64,000 nt of DNA from an uncultured Celeribacter sp. Its GTDB lineage: Bacteria > Pseudomonadota > Alphaproteobacteria > Rhodobacterales > Rhodobacteraceae. How positions within the stretch are numbered: the first letter of the stretch is position 1; each line of letters begins with the position of its first letter. The stretch is from the NCBI RefSeq assembly GCF_963675965.1, contig NZ_OY780935.1, positions 2,654,501-2,718,500 of the forward strand. The letters run 5' to 3'. Positions 44,279 through 54,050 of the stretch are shown piece after piece. A program made the position numbers and the translations under genes. The notes under the pieces were generated by a model. The model had not been told where the DNA came from. It made no database searches and worked only from the letters and a program-made list of their open reading frames with translations.

Positions 44279-45232
44279 TCAGAGCACTTCCAATGCACAC
44301 CCTGGCAACAGACGTTTGACGTCTTCGGCGGAACAGAGCTGCGTGCCTGCGGTCAGCACGGCGGCCGAGGCGGCGGCCGTCCCGATGCAAAGCGCATCCT
44401 GCATCTTGTCGCCGCGTGCTACGGCCATGGAAAACGCCCCGACGAAACTGTCGCCTGCGCCGACAGCAGAGACCACGTCTTTGGGATCAATGGCGCGCGA
44501 GGCATGCCAGCGCCCCTCTGCATTGGCCAGGGTCGAGCCATCTGCGCCGCGCGCCACAATGACATTTTCGGCCACGCCGCGGGCCACGAGTTCCGCCGCG
44601 AAATCTGCCGTGTCCTGCCGTGTTGGCAAGGGGCGATGGGCCAGATCTTCGGCCTCAACGTCATCCATGCGCAGGACAAAGGGGTTCGCCGGGGTGCGTG
44701 CCAGCTCATGCAGAGGATCCCCGGAGGTGTCGACGAAAAGCTGCACGCCATGGGCGGCCAGCCGCCGCGACAGATGTGCGGTGAAATCTACGGGCACACC
44801 CGGGGGTTGAGAGCCCGACAGCACGACGATCCCACCCGGGTCGGCTGCCGCTGCGATGGCGTTCAGGCATTCTTCGACCATGTCGGGCATCCAGACCGGT
44901 CCTGGCATGACGAAACGGTATTGCGCCCCGGTGCTTTCGTCGGTGACCGCCATGGATTGACGCGTGGCACCGCCGGTGACGGAAAAGGCCGTGAAGCGGA
45001 CCTTTTCTTGTGCCAGCAGTCGCAGAAGGTGTGCCCCGGTTTCGCCGCCCACCGCCGTGAAGGCGGTGCTGTCTCCGCCGAGAAAGAGAATCGCGCGGGT
45101 CACATTGATGCCGCCGCCGCCGGGATCCGCCGCCGGGGTCTGACATCGCAGTTTCGGGCCAGCAGAAACCGAGGGCGTCGACGTGGACAGATCCACCGTC
45201 GGATTGAGCGTGATCGTCAGAATCTGGGCCAT
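44279..45232 (-). CDS. PfkB-family sugar kinase (1-phosphofructokinase / 6-phosphofructokinase II type)
   Basis: Ribokinase-fold kinase, 317 aa. ITLNPTVDLS at the start and GGGGINVTRAI (about 37-47) are typical of the fructose-phosphate kinases in this family. Near the C-terminus SAVGAGDSFVGAF holds the catalytic Asp and anion hole. Which phosphofructose is used cannot be told. No PTS or fructose genes are adjacent, and the gene appears to stand alone. Confidence 0.87.
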   Translation of the reverse strand: MAQILTITLNPTVDLSTSTPSVSAGPKLRCQTPAADPGGGGINVTRAILFLGGDSTAFTAVGGETGAHLLRLLAQEKVRFTAFSVTGGATRQSMAVTDESTGAQYRFVMPGPVWMPDMVEECLNAIAAAADPGGIVVLSGSQPPGVPVDFTAHLSRRLAAHGVQLFVDTSGDPLHELARTPANPFVLRMDDVEAEDLAHRPLPTRQDTADFAAELVARGVAENVIVARGADGSTLANAEGRWHASRAIDPKDVVSAVGAGDSFVGAFSMAVARGDKMQDALCIGTAAASAAVLTAGTQLCSAEDVKRLLPGCALEVL

Positions 45233-45359
45233 GCGTATCTCCGTGGGTTACACGTTGTATCTTGACCCGATCATAGCGGCGATAGCGTTAACAGCCTTGA
45301 TGCAGGTCAGGCAGAACCTGCGACGCGACCGTTTTCTTTGCAACCCCGATATGTGCTGG

Positions 45360-46301
45360 TCAGGATTTAATCATGGTTTGATAACTGGCAGGGACATAGC
45401 GGAAGCTGTCGTCGCGGGCTGCGACATAGCCAAGTGCCGGGAAAGGCATATGATATCCAATGAATGGCACGCGCTCTGTCGTCATCATATCGAGCATCTT
45501 GCGGCGTGTTTTGGCAGCCATTTCGCGGTCCATGTCATAGAGCACTTCCCAATCCGGATGGGCGAGGGAATACACGTAGTGATTGGCAAAGTCTGCGCCC
45601 AAGATCAGCCGCTCCCCGTCGCTTTCGACGTGGAAGGCCATGTGGCCCGGTGTGTGGCCAAAGGCTTGCATGGCGGTGATCCCGGAGGTCACCTCGCTGC
45701 CCTCCTCAAGCAGGTCGAACCGGTCCTGAAGGGGGCGGATCTTGGCCTCGAACCCTTCGTTGCCGGACATGTCCCAATGATCCATTTCGACGGCGCCTGT
45801 GCTGTAGGCCGCATTTGCGAATGTCGGGGCGTCCGAATAGATGCCGCCGATGTGGTCGCCGTGCATATGGGTGATCACCACACGATCCACCTGATCGGGG
45901 GTGTAGCCTGCGGCCTGCAAGGCTCCGGAAATGCCCGCCGGGTCCAGCCCGGTGTCGAACAGGATTAGCTCGGCGCCGGTGTTGATCAGCGTTGGTGTGA
46001 AAAAGAACTGCGCCAGATCGGCGGGAATGAAATTGGCGTCAGAGGCGGCTTCAAAGTCTTCGTCGCTGGCGTTCAGGCCAAAGATCTTATGCGGCTCCGG
46101 CACAGTGCGGGTGCCTGCCAGCAGGGTGGTCACTTCGAAAGCGCCCAGCTTGAAACGCCGAAACGGCGCCATGGATGCGCCCATCATCGGGGCTTCTGCA
46201 CGCGCGGTGGCAGGCAGGGCCGAAGCCAGCGGCACGGAGGCCGCACCAAGCAGCAGGTGACGGCGGGAAAGATAGGGCGAAAACGGTCGTGAAGTGGTCA
46301 T
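45360..46301 (-). CDS. Tat-exported metallo-beta-lactamase-fold hydrolase
   Basis: A 313-residue MBL-fold enzyme with a twin-arginine signal: SRRHLLLGAASVPLASA (12-28), cleaved near ARA-EAP, so it folds in the cytoplasm and acts in the periplasm. The metal motif is THMHGDHIGG (144-153), followed by GHTPGH and GADF (third Asp). The long upstream in-frame region is rejected because ATG 46301 begins the signal directly and follows GGGAGG. Substrate unknown; lactonase-type members have this architecture. Confidence 0.88.
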   Translation of the reverse strand: MTTSRPFSPYLSRRHLLLGAASVPLASALPATARAEAPMMGASMAPFRRFKLGAFEVTTLLAGTRTVPEPHKIFGLNASDEDFEAASDANFIPADLAQFFFTPTLINTGAELILFDTGLDPAGISGALQAAGYTPDQVDRVVITHMHGDHIGGIYSDAPTFANAAYSTGAVEMDHWDMSGNEGFEAKIRPLQDRFDLLEEGSEVTSGITAMQAFGHTPGHMAFHVESDGERLILGADFANHYVYSLAHPDWEVLYDMDREMAAKTRRKMLDMMTTERVPFIGYHMPFPALGYVAARDDSFRYVPASYQTMIKS

Positions 46302-46416
46302 GCGTGGTCCTCCCGATGTGAGTTTCTCTCGTTGGAAACAATTGTGTTCCAGACAAGGTAGCACGATTCCCACGCAGGAAGGCCAAGAAGGCTGGGTCTC
46401 ACAGGGACGTGAGCGC

Positions 46417-46833
46417 TCAGTCGTATTCCCACCATTTGTCGATGCTGGCGATATCTTCATCAGACCAGCCGAAATGATGCGCCAGCTCATGTACGGTGAC
46501 ATGGGCGACCATCTGTTGCAGCGTGACCGTGCCGCGCGCGCACCATTCATCCAGGATCGGGCGGCGGAACAGCCAGATCGTGTCCGGGGCTGTGGCCTGA
46601 TCCATGCTGGATTTCTCGGTCATCGGGATGCCGGTATAAAGCCCGGTCAGCTCGAAAGGGTCTTCGATGCCGATTTCCGCCAGCAGCTCCTCCGGAGCGA
46701 AATCCATCACCGTCATGGACACTTGCCCGGCCAGCACCTTAAAGGCGGGTGGCAGATCGGCCATGGTGGCGCGTGCGATGTCCTCGATCTGATCGAGGCC
46801 CGGCGCGCAGGTCTCATAAAGTGGTGAAGACAT
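46417..46833 (-). CDS. Zincin-like metallopeptidase family protein
   Basis: A compact 138-residue protein of the MMP-like zincin family (DUF1025-type). The zinc motif VHELAHHFGWSDEDI gives His115, Glu116, His119 and the downstream acid Asp125. The segment GLYTGIP and a middle FRRPILDEW match the family. Proteolysis has not been shown for this group in general. It is divergent from gltX with 82 bases between. Confidence 0.88.
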   Translation of the reverse strand: MSSPLYETCAPGLDQIEDIARATMADLPPAFKVLAGQVSMTVMDFAPEELLAEIGIEDPFELTGLYTGIPMTEKSSMDQATAPDTIWLFRRPILDEWCARGTVTLQQMVAHVTVHELAHHFGWSDEDIASIDKWWEYD

Positions 46834-46915
46834 GTTGGAACTCCCCTGTTACCTGTCTGGCGATATGGACTCTTCGTGCGTGATATGAAAGAGGGAGCGC
46901 AACAGGAGATCGAAA

Positions 46916-48238
46916 ATGATTGTCACACGTTTTGCTCCGTCGCCGACGGGCTTCATCCATGTTGGGAACCTGCGCACCGCGCTGTTCAACTATCTGATCA
47001 CCCGTAAGGCGGGCGGCCAGTTCATTCTGCGCCTCGATGACACGGATCAGGAACGTTCCAAGCAGGAATATGCGGACGGCATTCTGGAGGATCTGGAATG
47101 GCTCGGGTTCACCTGGGATCGGCTGGAAAAACAATCGACCCGACTGGAGCGCTATGAAGAGGCCGCACAGGAGCTGCGCGACAAGGGCCGTTTCTATGAG
47201 GCTTTCGAAACGCCGACCGAATTGGACCTGAAACGTAAAAAGCTGCTGAACATGGGCAAGCCGCCGGTCTATGATCGCGCTGCGCTGGCCCTCTCTGATG
47301 CCGAAAAAGACGCCCTGCGCGCCGAACGCGGCAACGGTGTGTGGCGCTTCAAACTGGATCAGGAACGCATTGATTGGCATGACGGGATCCTCGGGGATAT
47401 CTCGATTGATGCGGCGTCTGTGTCCGATCCGGTTCTGATCCGGGCCGATGGGCAATTCCTCTATACGCTGGCGTCGGTCTGCGATGATGTCGACTACGGC
47501 GTGACCCATATCGTGCGTGGTTCTGACCACGTCACCAACACTGCGACGCAGATCCAGATCATCAAGGCGCTGGGCGGCACTGTGCCGTCCTTCGGGCACC
47601 ATTCGCTGCTAACCGGTCCACAGGGCGAAGCCTTGTCGAAACGTCTAGGCACGCTCAGCTTGCGCGATCTGCGGGCTCAGGGTGTGGAGCCCATGGCGCT
47701 TTTGTCGCTGATGGCCCGCATCGGGTCGAGCCAGCCGGTGGAGCTGCGCACCACGATGGAAGAGCTGATCGAAGGGTTCGATCTGTCCCATTTCGGCTCT
47801 GCGCCGACCAAATTCGATCCACAGGATCTTTTTGCTCTCACCGCGCAGATCAACCACGCACGCCCCTTTGCCGAGGTCAAAGATGACGTGGCTGCGCTGG
47901 GTGTACCGGATGCGCTGGCCGAGCCGTTCTGGAACGTCGTGCGCGAAAACATCACTGTCAAAGCCGATATGGCCGGGTGGTGGGAGCTGTTCCGCGATGG
48001 TGCCACGCCGCTGGTGGCTGACGAGGACAAGGATTTCATCGCCGAAGCCTTCACCATGCTGCCGGAGCCGCCCTATACCGCCGACAGCTGGAAAGACTGG
48101 ACGACGGCCGTCAAAGAGGCGACCGGGCGCAAGGGCAAAGGGCTGTTCATGCCGCTGCGCAAGGCGGTGACCGGCATGGAACGCGGTCCCGACATGTCCC
48201 ATGTCATGCCGCTTCTGCAGAAGAAACCGGCGCTCTGA
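46916..48238 (+). CDS. gltX: Glutamate--tRNA ligase
   Basis: Class I aminoacyl-tRNA synthetase, 440 aa. The HIGH-type motif is in RFAPSPTGFIHVGNLRTALF and the KMSKS-type loop reads LSKRLGTLSL, the shorter version common in one of the two alphaproteobacterial GluRS paralogues. In many such bacteria a single GluRS charges both tRNA-Glu and tRNA-Gln and an amidotransferase corrects the latter. Ends at a strong terminator. Confidence 0.95.
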   Translation: MIVTRFAPSPTGFIHVGNLRTALFNYLITRKAGGQFILRLDDTDQERSKQEYADGILEDLEWLGFTWDRLEKQSTRLERYEEAAQELRDKGRFYEAFETPTELDLKRKKLLNMGKPPVYDRAALALSDAEKDALRAERGNGVWRFKLDQERIDWHDGILGDISIDAASVSDPVLIRADGQFLYTLASVCDDVDYGVTHIVRGSDHVTNTATQIQIIKALGGTVPSFGHHSLLTGPQGEALSKRLGTLSLRDLRAQGVEPMALLSLMARIGSSQPVELRTTMEELIEGFDLSHFGSAPTKFDPQDLFALTAQINHARPFAEVKDDVAALGVPDALAEPFWNVVRENITVKADMAGWWELFRDGATPLVADEDKDFIAEAFTMLPEPPYTADSWKDWTTAVKEATGRKGKGLFMPLRKAVTGMERGPDMSHVMPLLQKKPAL

Positions 48239-48263
48239 CACACTGAACCTTTCCGCGTTTTGC

Positions 48264-48301
48264 AAGCCCGCTGCCAGTTCGCTGTGCGGCGGGCTTTTTT
48301 G
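48264..48301 (+). terminator. gltX terminator
   Basis: Stem AAGCCCGC / GCGGGCTT with a 17-base loop followed by TTTTT, 26 bases past the gltX stop. The ~70 bases between it and the riboswitch should hold the gcv promoter. Confidence 0.88.
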
Positions 48302-48370
48302 TTTCCGATCGGAAACCTCGGCTCTTGCTCCGAATCCCAGCCTCGCATAACGTCGCTGAAAATGCCGCAT

Positions 48371-48531
48371 GTTGGGAGAACGGATCCGATCTCTGATCGC
48401 CCGTACCGAAGGAGCAACTGCCCTGGTAAACTCTCAGGTGAACGAACCTTCATGCGCTCAAAACTCTGGAGAGAGATGCGCAGGCATCCGCCGAAGGGAT
48501 AACGATCTCAGGCAGGCAGGACAGAGGGGGC
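48371..48531 (+). ncRNA. Tandem glycine riboswitch upstream of gcvT
   Basis: Two aptamers in a row. The first (about 48371-48455) has CCGAAGGAGCAACTG and GGTAAACTCTCAGGT; the second (about 48465-48531) has CTGGAGAGAG, GCCGAAGGGATAACG and ATCTCAGGCA followed by GGACAGAGGGG. These are the conserved blocks of the class. Glycine binding is expected to raise expression of gcvTHP, which begins 83 bases later. Confidence 0.9.
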
Positions 48532-48613
48532 ATCGGGCCAGAACAGGCCGTCAGCATGCCGGGGTCACATCCGGGTCAGGGCAACAGGCGCCTGTGGCGT
48601 CGGAAAGGATGAG

Positions 48614-49753
48614 ATGTCAGGGGAAACCACCGCTTTGCGCAGAACGCCACTGTATGATTTCCACGTTGCTTGCGGGGGCAAGATGGTGCCCTTTGCAGGC
48701 TATGAGATGCCAGTGCAATATCCGCTGGGTGTGATGAAAGAACATCTGCACAGCCGTGCGGCTGCCGGTCTGTTCGACGTGTCGCACATGGGGCAGGTGT
48801 TGTTGCACTCGGATCAGGGGATCGCCGCGCTGGCGCTGGCGCTGGAAACCCTTGTGCCGGTGGATGTGATGGGGATCAAACCGGGCCGTCAGCGCTATGG
48901 TGTCTTCACCAATGAGGCGGGCGGAATTCTGGATGACCTGATGATTGCCAATACGGGCGAGGAGCTGTTTCTGGTGGTCAACGCAGCCTGCAAAGCGCAG
49001 GATATTGCCCATCTCAAGGCCGGATTGCCGGATCATGTAAGTGTGACCGAGGTGACCGACCGGGCGCTTCTGGCGTTGCAGGGCCCGCTTGCCGAGGTGG
49101 CGCTTGCGCGGCTTGTGCCAGAGGTGTGCGAGATGCGCTTCATGGAGAGCCGAAGGGTGTCGGTTCAGGGCGTTGAATGGTGGATTTCGCGGTCCGGTTA
49201 TACAGGCGAAGACGGGTTCGAGATCTCGGTTCCCGACACAATTGCCACGGATGTCGCCACGGCGCTCTTTGCGATGGAAGAGGTCGAGCCGATCGGCCTT
49301 GGCGCGCGCGACAGCCTGCGGCTTGAGGCGGGGCTGTGCCTCTATGGACATGACATTGATCCGACGACATCCCCGGTCGAGGGCAATATCGCCTGGGCAA
49401 TCCAGAAGGTGCGCCGCGCGGGTGGGGACCGTGCCGGGGGCTTCCCGGGGGAGGCGCGTATTCTGAGCGAATTGACCGCAGGTGCCGCGCGCAAACGCGT
49501 CGGGCTGTTGCCGCAGGGGCGCGCACCGATGCGCGAAGGCACGCCCTTGTTCGCCAATGCCGAAAGTGCCGAACAGATCGGGGTCATCACCTCGGGGGGC
49601 TTTGGCCCTTCGGTCGGGGGACCTGTGGCCATGGGATATGTGCCCACCGCCTATTCTTCGGACGGAACCCAGATTTTCGCCGAGCTTCGGGGCAAGCGTC
49701 AGCCTGTTTTGGTTGCGCCAATGCCCTTCCGCCCCTCTACTTATAAACGCTGA
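48614..49753 (+). CDS. gcvT: Glycine cleavage T-protein (aminomethyltransferase)
   Basis: Transfers the methylene group from the lipoyl arm of GcvH to tetrahydrofolate, releasing ammonia. 379 aa. Conserved parts: LYDFHVACGGKMVPFAGYEM, DVSHMGQ, the folate-pocket SGYTGEDGFEI and LRLEAGLCLYG. GGAAAGGATGAG precedes ATG. First gene of gcvT-gcvH-gcvP, under the glycine riboswitch. Confidence 0.96.
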   Translation: MSGETTALRRTPLYDFHVACGGKMVPFAGYEMPVQYPLGVMKEHLHSRAAAGLFDVSHMGQVLLHSDQGIAALALALETLVPVDVMGIKPGRQRYGVFTNEAGGILDDLMIANTGEELFLVVNAACKAQDIAHLKAGLPDHVSVTEVTDRALLALQGPLAEVALARLVPEVCEMRFMESRRVSVQGVEWWISRSGYTGEDGFEISVPDTIATDVATALFAMEEVEPIGLGARDSLRLEAGLCLYGHDIDPTTSPVEGNIAWAIQKVRRAGGDRAGGFPGEARILSELTAGAARKRVGLLPQGRAPMREGTPLFANAESAEQIGVITSGGFGPSVGGPVAMGYVPTAYSSDGTQIFAELRGKRQPVLVAPMPFRPSTYKR

Positions 49754-49778
49754 GACACTATCCAAAGGGACCACATCT

Positions 49779-50150
49779 ATGGCCGCTGACATCAAATTCA
49801 CCGAAGAACACGAATGGCTTCGCGTCGAGGACGACCTTGTCGTCGTGGGCATCACCGAACATGCCGCCGAACAATTGGGCGATGTCGTCTTCATTGAGCT
49901 GCCGGAGGAGGGCGCGACCGTCTCCAAGGACGACGAAGTCGTGGTGATCGAAAGCGTGAAAGCTGCTTCCGACATTCTGGCGCCGCTTGATGGCGAGATC
50001 GTAGAAGTCAACGAACGCCTGTCCGAAGATCCCGGCAAGGTGAATGAGGATCCGCTTGGGGATGCATGGTTCTTCAAGATGAAGATCGAAGATCTGTCCG
50101 AACTCGACGAACTGATGTCGGAAGCGGATTACAAAAGCTACATCGGCTGA
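49779..50150 (+). CDS. gcvH: Glycine cleavage H-protein
   Basis: Lipoyl carrier shuttling the aminomethyl group between P, T and L proteins, 123 aa. The lipoylated lysine is Lys61 in VVIESVKAASDI, and the family start EEHEWLRVE and acidic C-terminus are present. AAAGGGA precedes ATG; gcvP follows after 12 bases. Confidence 0.97.
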   Translation: MAADIKFTEEHEWLRVEDDLVVVGITEHAAEQLGDVVFIELPEEGATVSKDDEVVVIESVKAASDILAPLDGEIVEVNERLSEDPGKVNEDPLGDAWFFKMKIEDLSELDELMSEADYKSYIG

Positions 50151-50162
50151 GGAACGCGCAAC

Positions 50163-53009
50163 GTGGCCTATACCCCTTCGACCTACAATCCCTATGATTT
50201 TGCCAACCGCCGTCATATCGGCCCGTCGCCGGCTGAGATGGACGAGATGCTCAAGGTGATCGGCGTCCGGTCGCTTGAGGCGCTGATTGATCAGACCGTG
50301 CCTATGGGGATCCGCCAGATGGAGCCGCTGCGCTGGGCGCCGATGACCGAACATGAGGTGCTTGGTCATATCCGCAAAGTGGCCAAGAAGAATCTGGTGA
50401 TGACGTCCTTGATCGGGCAAGGCTTCTACGGCACGGCGACGCCGCCCGCAATCCAGCGCAACATTCTGGAAAATCCCGCCTGGTACACGGCCTATACGCC
50501 CTATCAGCCGGAAATCGCACAGGGGCGGCTGGAGGCGCTGCTGAATTTCCAGACCATGGTGTCGGATCTGACCGGGCTGCCGGTCGCCAATGCCTCGCTT
50601 TTGGATGAGGCCACGGCCTGCGCCGAAGCGATGACCATGGCGCAGCGCGTGTCCAAGTCGAAGATGACGCGGTTCTTTGTCGATGAGCACTGCCATCCGC
50701 AGAACATCGAGGTGATGAAAACCCGTGCCGCGCCGCTTGGGATCGAAATCATTGTGGGCAGCCCCAAGGATCTGGTTGCCACCAAAGTCTTTGGCGCGAT
50801 CTTCCAATATCCGGGCACCTATGGCGAGGTGGCCGATTTCACCGATCAGATCGAGGCGCTGCACGCGGCCAAGGCCGTTGCTGTGATGGCGACCGACCTG
50901 ATGGCCCTGACCATGCTGAAAGAGCCGGGGGCAATGGACGCGGATATCGCCGTGGGCTCTGCGCAGCGCTTTGGTGTGCCGATGGGGTTTGGCGGGCCGC
51001 ATGCCGCCTTTATGTCCTGCAAGGATGCGATGAAGCGCGCCATGCCGGGGCGCATTGTCGGGGTGTCGGTCGATGCCAGCGGCAACCGCGCCTATCGGCT
51101 GTCGTTGCAGACCCGCGAACAGCATATCCGCCGCGAAAAGGCGACCTCCAACGTGTGCACCGCGCAGGCGCTTCTGGCGGTCATGGCCTCTTTCTATGCG
51201 GTGTTTCATGGTCCGGCCGGGTTGCGCGCCATCGGCGAACAGATCCATGCCAAGGCGGTGAAGCTGGCTGAGGGGCTGCGGGCCGAAGGGTTCAAGGTCG
51301 CCCCTAAGGCCTTTTACGACACGATCACGGTAGAAGTCGGCGCGATGCAGGGTGTGATCCTGCGCTCTGCCGTCTCCGAGGGGCTGAACCTGCGTAAGGT
51401 CGGCAAGGACCGTATCGGCATTTCCATGGATGAAATGGCCAATGATGAGGTGATTGCCAAGATCTGGCGCGCCTTCGGCCATGAGGCCACGGTGCCCAAA
51501 GGCTTTCCCGGTCTGGGCGTGCCGGAACGCATGCTGCGCAAAAGCGCCTACCTGACCCATCCGATTTTCGGCATGAACCGCGCCGAAGGCGAGATGATGC
51601 GTTATATGCGCCGTCTGGCAGACCGCGATCTGGCGCTTGACCGGGCCATGATCCCGCTGGGCTCCTGCACGATGAAGCTGAACGCGGCGGTCGAAATGAT
51701 GCCGATCACATGGCCCGAGTTCAATGCGCTTCACCCCTATGCGCCCGAGGACCAGTCCGAAGGCTATCGCGAGATGATCGCGGATCTGTCGCAAAAGCTT
51801 TGCGAGATCACCGGCTATGACGCCATGTCGATGCAGCCGAATTCCGGCGCGCAGGGCGAATATGCCGGTCTGTTGACGATTCAGGCCTATCACCGGGCAA
51901 ACGGGCAGGGCGCGCGGGATATCTGCCTGATCCCGATGTCGGCCCATGGCACCAACCCGGCCTCGGCGCAGATGGTCGGGCTGAAGGTCGTGGTGGTGAA
52001 AACCGCAGAGAACGGCGATGTCGACCTCGACGATTTCCGCGCCAAGGCCGAGGCTGCCAGCGACAAGCTCGCCGCCTGCATGATCACCTATCCCTCAACC
52101 CACGGTGTCTTTGAGGAAACCGTCAAAGAGGTCTGCCGCATCACCCATGACCATGGTGCTCAGGTCTATATGGACGGGGCCAATCTGAACGCGCTGGTCG
52201 GTCTGGCCAAGCCGGGTGACATCGGGTCGGATGTGAGCCACCTGAACCTGCATAAGACTTTCTGCATTCCCCATGGCGGCGGCGGTCCGGGCATGGGGCC
52301 GATCGGGGTCAAGGCGCATTTGGCGCGCTTTTTGCCCGGCGCGCCCGAAGGCGGCGATGATTTCGGCCCGGTGTCTGCGGCGCGCTTCGGGTCCGCCTCG
52401 ATCCTGCCGATCTCATGGGCCTATGTGATGCTGATGGGCGGGGCAGGGCTGACGCAGGCGACCAAGGTGGCGATCCTGAACGCCAACTACATCGCGGCGC
52501 GACTGAAAGAGGCCTTTCCGGTTCTCTACACGGGCAAACAGGGCTTTGTGGCCCATGAGTGCATTCTCGACCCGCGCGGTTTTGAAAAGCCGACCGGGGT
52601 GACGGTGGACGACATTGCCAAACGTCTTATCGACAGCGGGTTTCACGCGCCGACCATGTCGTTTCCTGTGCCCGGCACATTGATGATCGAACCGACTGAA
52701 AGCGAGACCAAGGCCGAGCTTGACCGTTTTTGTGAAGCAATGCTGTCGATCCGGTCCGAAATCGCCCAGATTGAAACGGGCGCAATGCCCGCCGACAACA
52801 ACCCGCTGAAACATGCGCCGCATACGGTCAACGATCTGGTCGCAGACTGGGATCGTCCCTATTCGCGCGAACAGGGATGCTTTCCTCCGGGTGCGTTTCG
52901 GGTTGACAAATATTGGCCGCCGGTGGGCCGTGTCGACAATGCCTATGGCGACCGAAACCTGATCTGTCTCTGCCCGCCACCCGAAAGCTATATCGAAGCG
53001 ACAGAGTAA
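50163..53009 (+). CDS. gcvP: Glycine dehydrogenase (decarboxylating), P-protein
   Basis: PLP enzyme that decarboxylates glycine and loads the H-protein. One fused chain of 948 aa (N- and C-halves correspond to GcvPA and GcvPB), beginning with GTG. The PLP lysine is Lys698 in LHKTFCIPHGGGGPGMGP; the glycine-rich loop after it is intact. RHIGPSPAEMDEML at the start is typical. The L-protein gene is not in the window. Confidence 0.97.
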   Translation: MAYTPSTYNPYDFANRRHIGPSPAEMDEMLKVIGVRSLEALIDQTVPMGIRQMEPLRWAPMTEHEVLGHIRKVAKKNLVMTSLIGQGFYGTATPPAIQRNILENPAWYTAYTPYQPEIAQGRLEALLNFQTMVSDLTGLPVANASLLDEATACAEAMTMAQRVSKSKMTRFFVDEHCHPQNIEVMKTRAAPLGIEIIVGSPKDLVATKVFGAIFQYPGTYGEVADFTDQIEALHAAKAVAVMATDLMALTMLKEPGAMDADIAVGSAQRFGVPMGFGGPHAAFMSCKDAMKRAMPGRIVGVSVDASGNRAYRLSLQTREQHIRREKATSNVCTAQALLAVMASFYAVFHGPAGLRAIGEQIHAKAVKLAEGLRAEGFKVAPKAFYDTITVEVGAMQGVILRSAVSEGLNLRKVGKDRIGISMDEMANDEVIAKIWRAFGHEATVPKGFPGLGVPERMLRKSAYLTHPIFGMNRAEGEMMRYMRRLADRDLALDRAMIPLGSCTMKLNAAVEMMPITWPEFNALHPYAPEDQSEGYREMIADLSQKLCEITGYDAMSMQPNSGAQGEYAGLLTIQAYHRANGQGARDICLIPMSAHGTNPASAQMVGLKVVVVKTAENGDVDLDDFRAKAEAASDKLAACMITYPSTHGVFEETVKEVCRITHDHGAQVYMDGANLNALVGLAKPGDIGSDVSHLNLHKTFCIPHGGGGPGMGPIGVKAHLARFLPGAPEGGDDFGPVSAARFGSASILPISWAYVMLMGGAGLTQATKVAILNANYIAARLKEAFPVLYTGKQGFVAHECILDPRGFEKPTGVTVDDIAKRLIDSGFHAPTMSFPVPGTLMIEPTESETKAELDRFCEAMLSIRSEIAQIETGAMPADNNPLKHAPHTVNDLVADWDRPYSREQGCFPPGAFRVDKYWPPVGRVDNAYGDRNLICLCPPPESYIEATE

Positions 53010-53011
53010 CG

Positions 53012-53191
53012 TTATGATCCGGGCCGCAGGTCGTCTTCGGAAAACGAGATGCCCTGCGGTGCCAGCCAGGCGTTGAAACGACGTATTTTTTCGTCCATCG
53101 AACAGGTCGCGGTCTGGCGCGCCATGTCTGCGGCATAGGCGTCGCGCAGGCGGGCCTGTTCTTCGGGTGCCAGAGTGCGAAACGGTGTCAT
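53012..53191 (-). CDS. Small hypothetical protein (59 aa)
   Basis: An intact small reading frame opposite in direction to gcvP, starting ATG 53191 (MTPFRTLAPEEQARLRDAY) and ending two bases from the gcvP stop. The product is charged and helical (about 8-25 and 30-42), with one cysteine and no membrane segment. AAGAGGTCAAA sits upstream of the ATG. It is divergent from trxC. Coding potential is supported by its neat fit and ribosome site; no function is proposed. Confidence 0.6.
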   Translation of the reverse strand: MTPFRTLAPEEQARLRDAYAADMARQTATCSMDEKIRRFNAWLAPQGISFSEDDLRPGS

Positions 53192-53264
53192 TTTGACCTC
53201 TTGAAGCGGATGCCGACAGACTACATATATTCTTTAAATGGAATGTGAATTGGAGGCCAGTTCA

Positions 53265-53726
53265 ATGGCTGCTGTACTTGAAAAATCCGATGTGAAAATG
53301 GCCTGCCCAACCTGTGCTCAGGTGAACCGTGTGCCGGTTGCAAAGCTGTCCGCCGGGCCAAAATGCGGCACCTGCGGCGCGCCTTTGATGTCGGGGAAAG
53401 TCGCCGAACTCGACCCCAAAGGGCTGCAGGCGCTGTCGAAAAAGGATGATCTGCCTGTGATCGTCGATTTCTGGGCTCCTTGGTGCGGCCCCTGCCGGAT
53501 GATGGCGCCGGAATTTGCCAAGGCCGCGCAGGAACTGAAAACCCGCGCCCGCTTCGCGAAAATCAACACCGAGGACTATCCAACAGTGTCCGCAAAAAAC
53601 GGCATTCGTGGTATTCCGGCGCTGATCCTGTATCAGGGTGGCAAGGAAATCGCGCGCCTCGCAGGTGCCCGCCCGGCCCGCGATATCGTGGCGTTCGTCG
53701 AACAAAACGGCAAACTGCCGCGCTGA
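53265..53726 (+). CDS. trxC: Thioredoxin 2 with N-terminal zinc finger
   Basis: Cytoplasmic disulphide reductase, 153 aa. A zinc finger uses Cys14-Cys17 (CPTC) and Cys34-Cys37 (CGTC), followed by a thioredoxin fold with active site WCGPC (Cys74, Cys77) and the cis-proline segment GIPALILY. ATG 53265 with GGAGG upstream is chosen over ATG 53238, which would put that ribosome site inside the gene. TrxC in other bacteria is linked to oxidative-stress resistance. Confidence 0.94.
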   Translation: MAAVLEKSDVKMACPTCAQVNRVPVAKLSAGPKCGTCGAPLMSGKVAELDPKGLQALSKKDDLPVIVDFWAPWCGPCRMMAPEFAKAAQELKTRARFAKINTEDYPTVSAKNGIRGIPALILYQGGKEIARLAGARPARDIVAFVEQNGKLPR

Positions 53727-53787
53727 GCTGCGACGTTTTGGGCCGCTTGACATTTCGGCCCGAAACACCCAAATCTTTTGCCTAAGT

Positions 53788-53863
<76 letters not shown>

Positions 53864-54050
53864 AATTCCTTTTTGTCTGTCATTGGACCATAAGAGTGCA
53901 TTTTTGAAGCATAAACATGCATCTCAGTGTCAAGAAAATTCTGAGACACAAGATATAGTAGCTTTTTCGAAGGCCCAAAACAAACACGCTCCGTTTTCAG
54001 CTCTCTCCGAAAGCGCACGCGGGATGCGGAGGCATCGCTCCCCCGGCCGG

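Noticed and set aside
49758..51947. 729-codon open frame antisense to gcvH and gcvP
   Set aside because: It has no recognisable motifs, is made of low-complexity His/Arg/Gly-rich sequence, and follows the codon bias of the real genes in mirror image.
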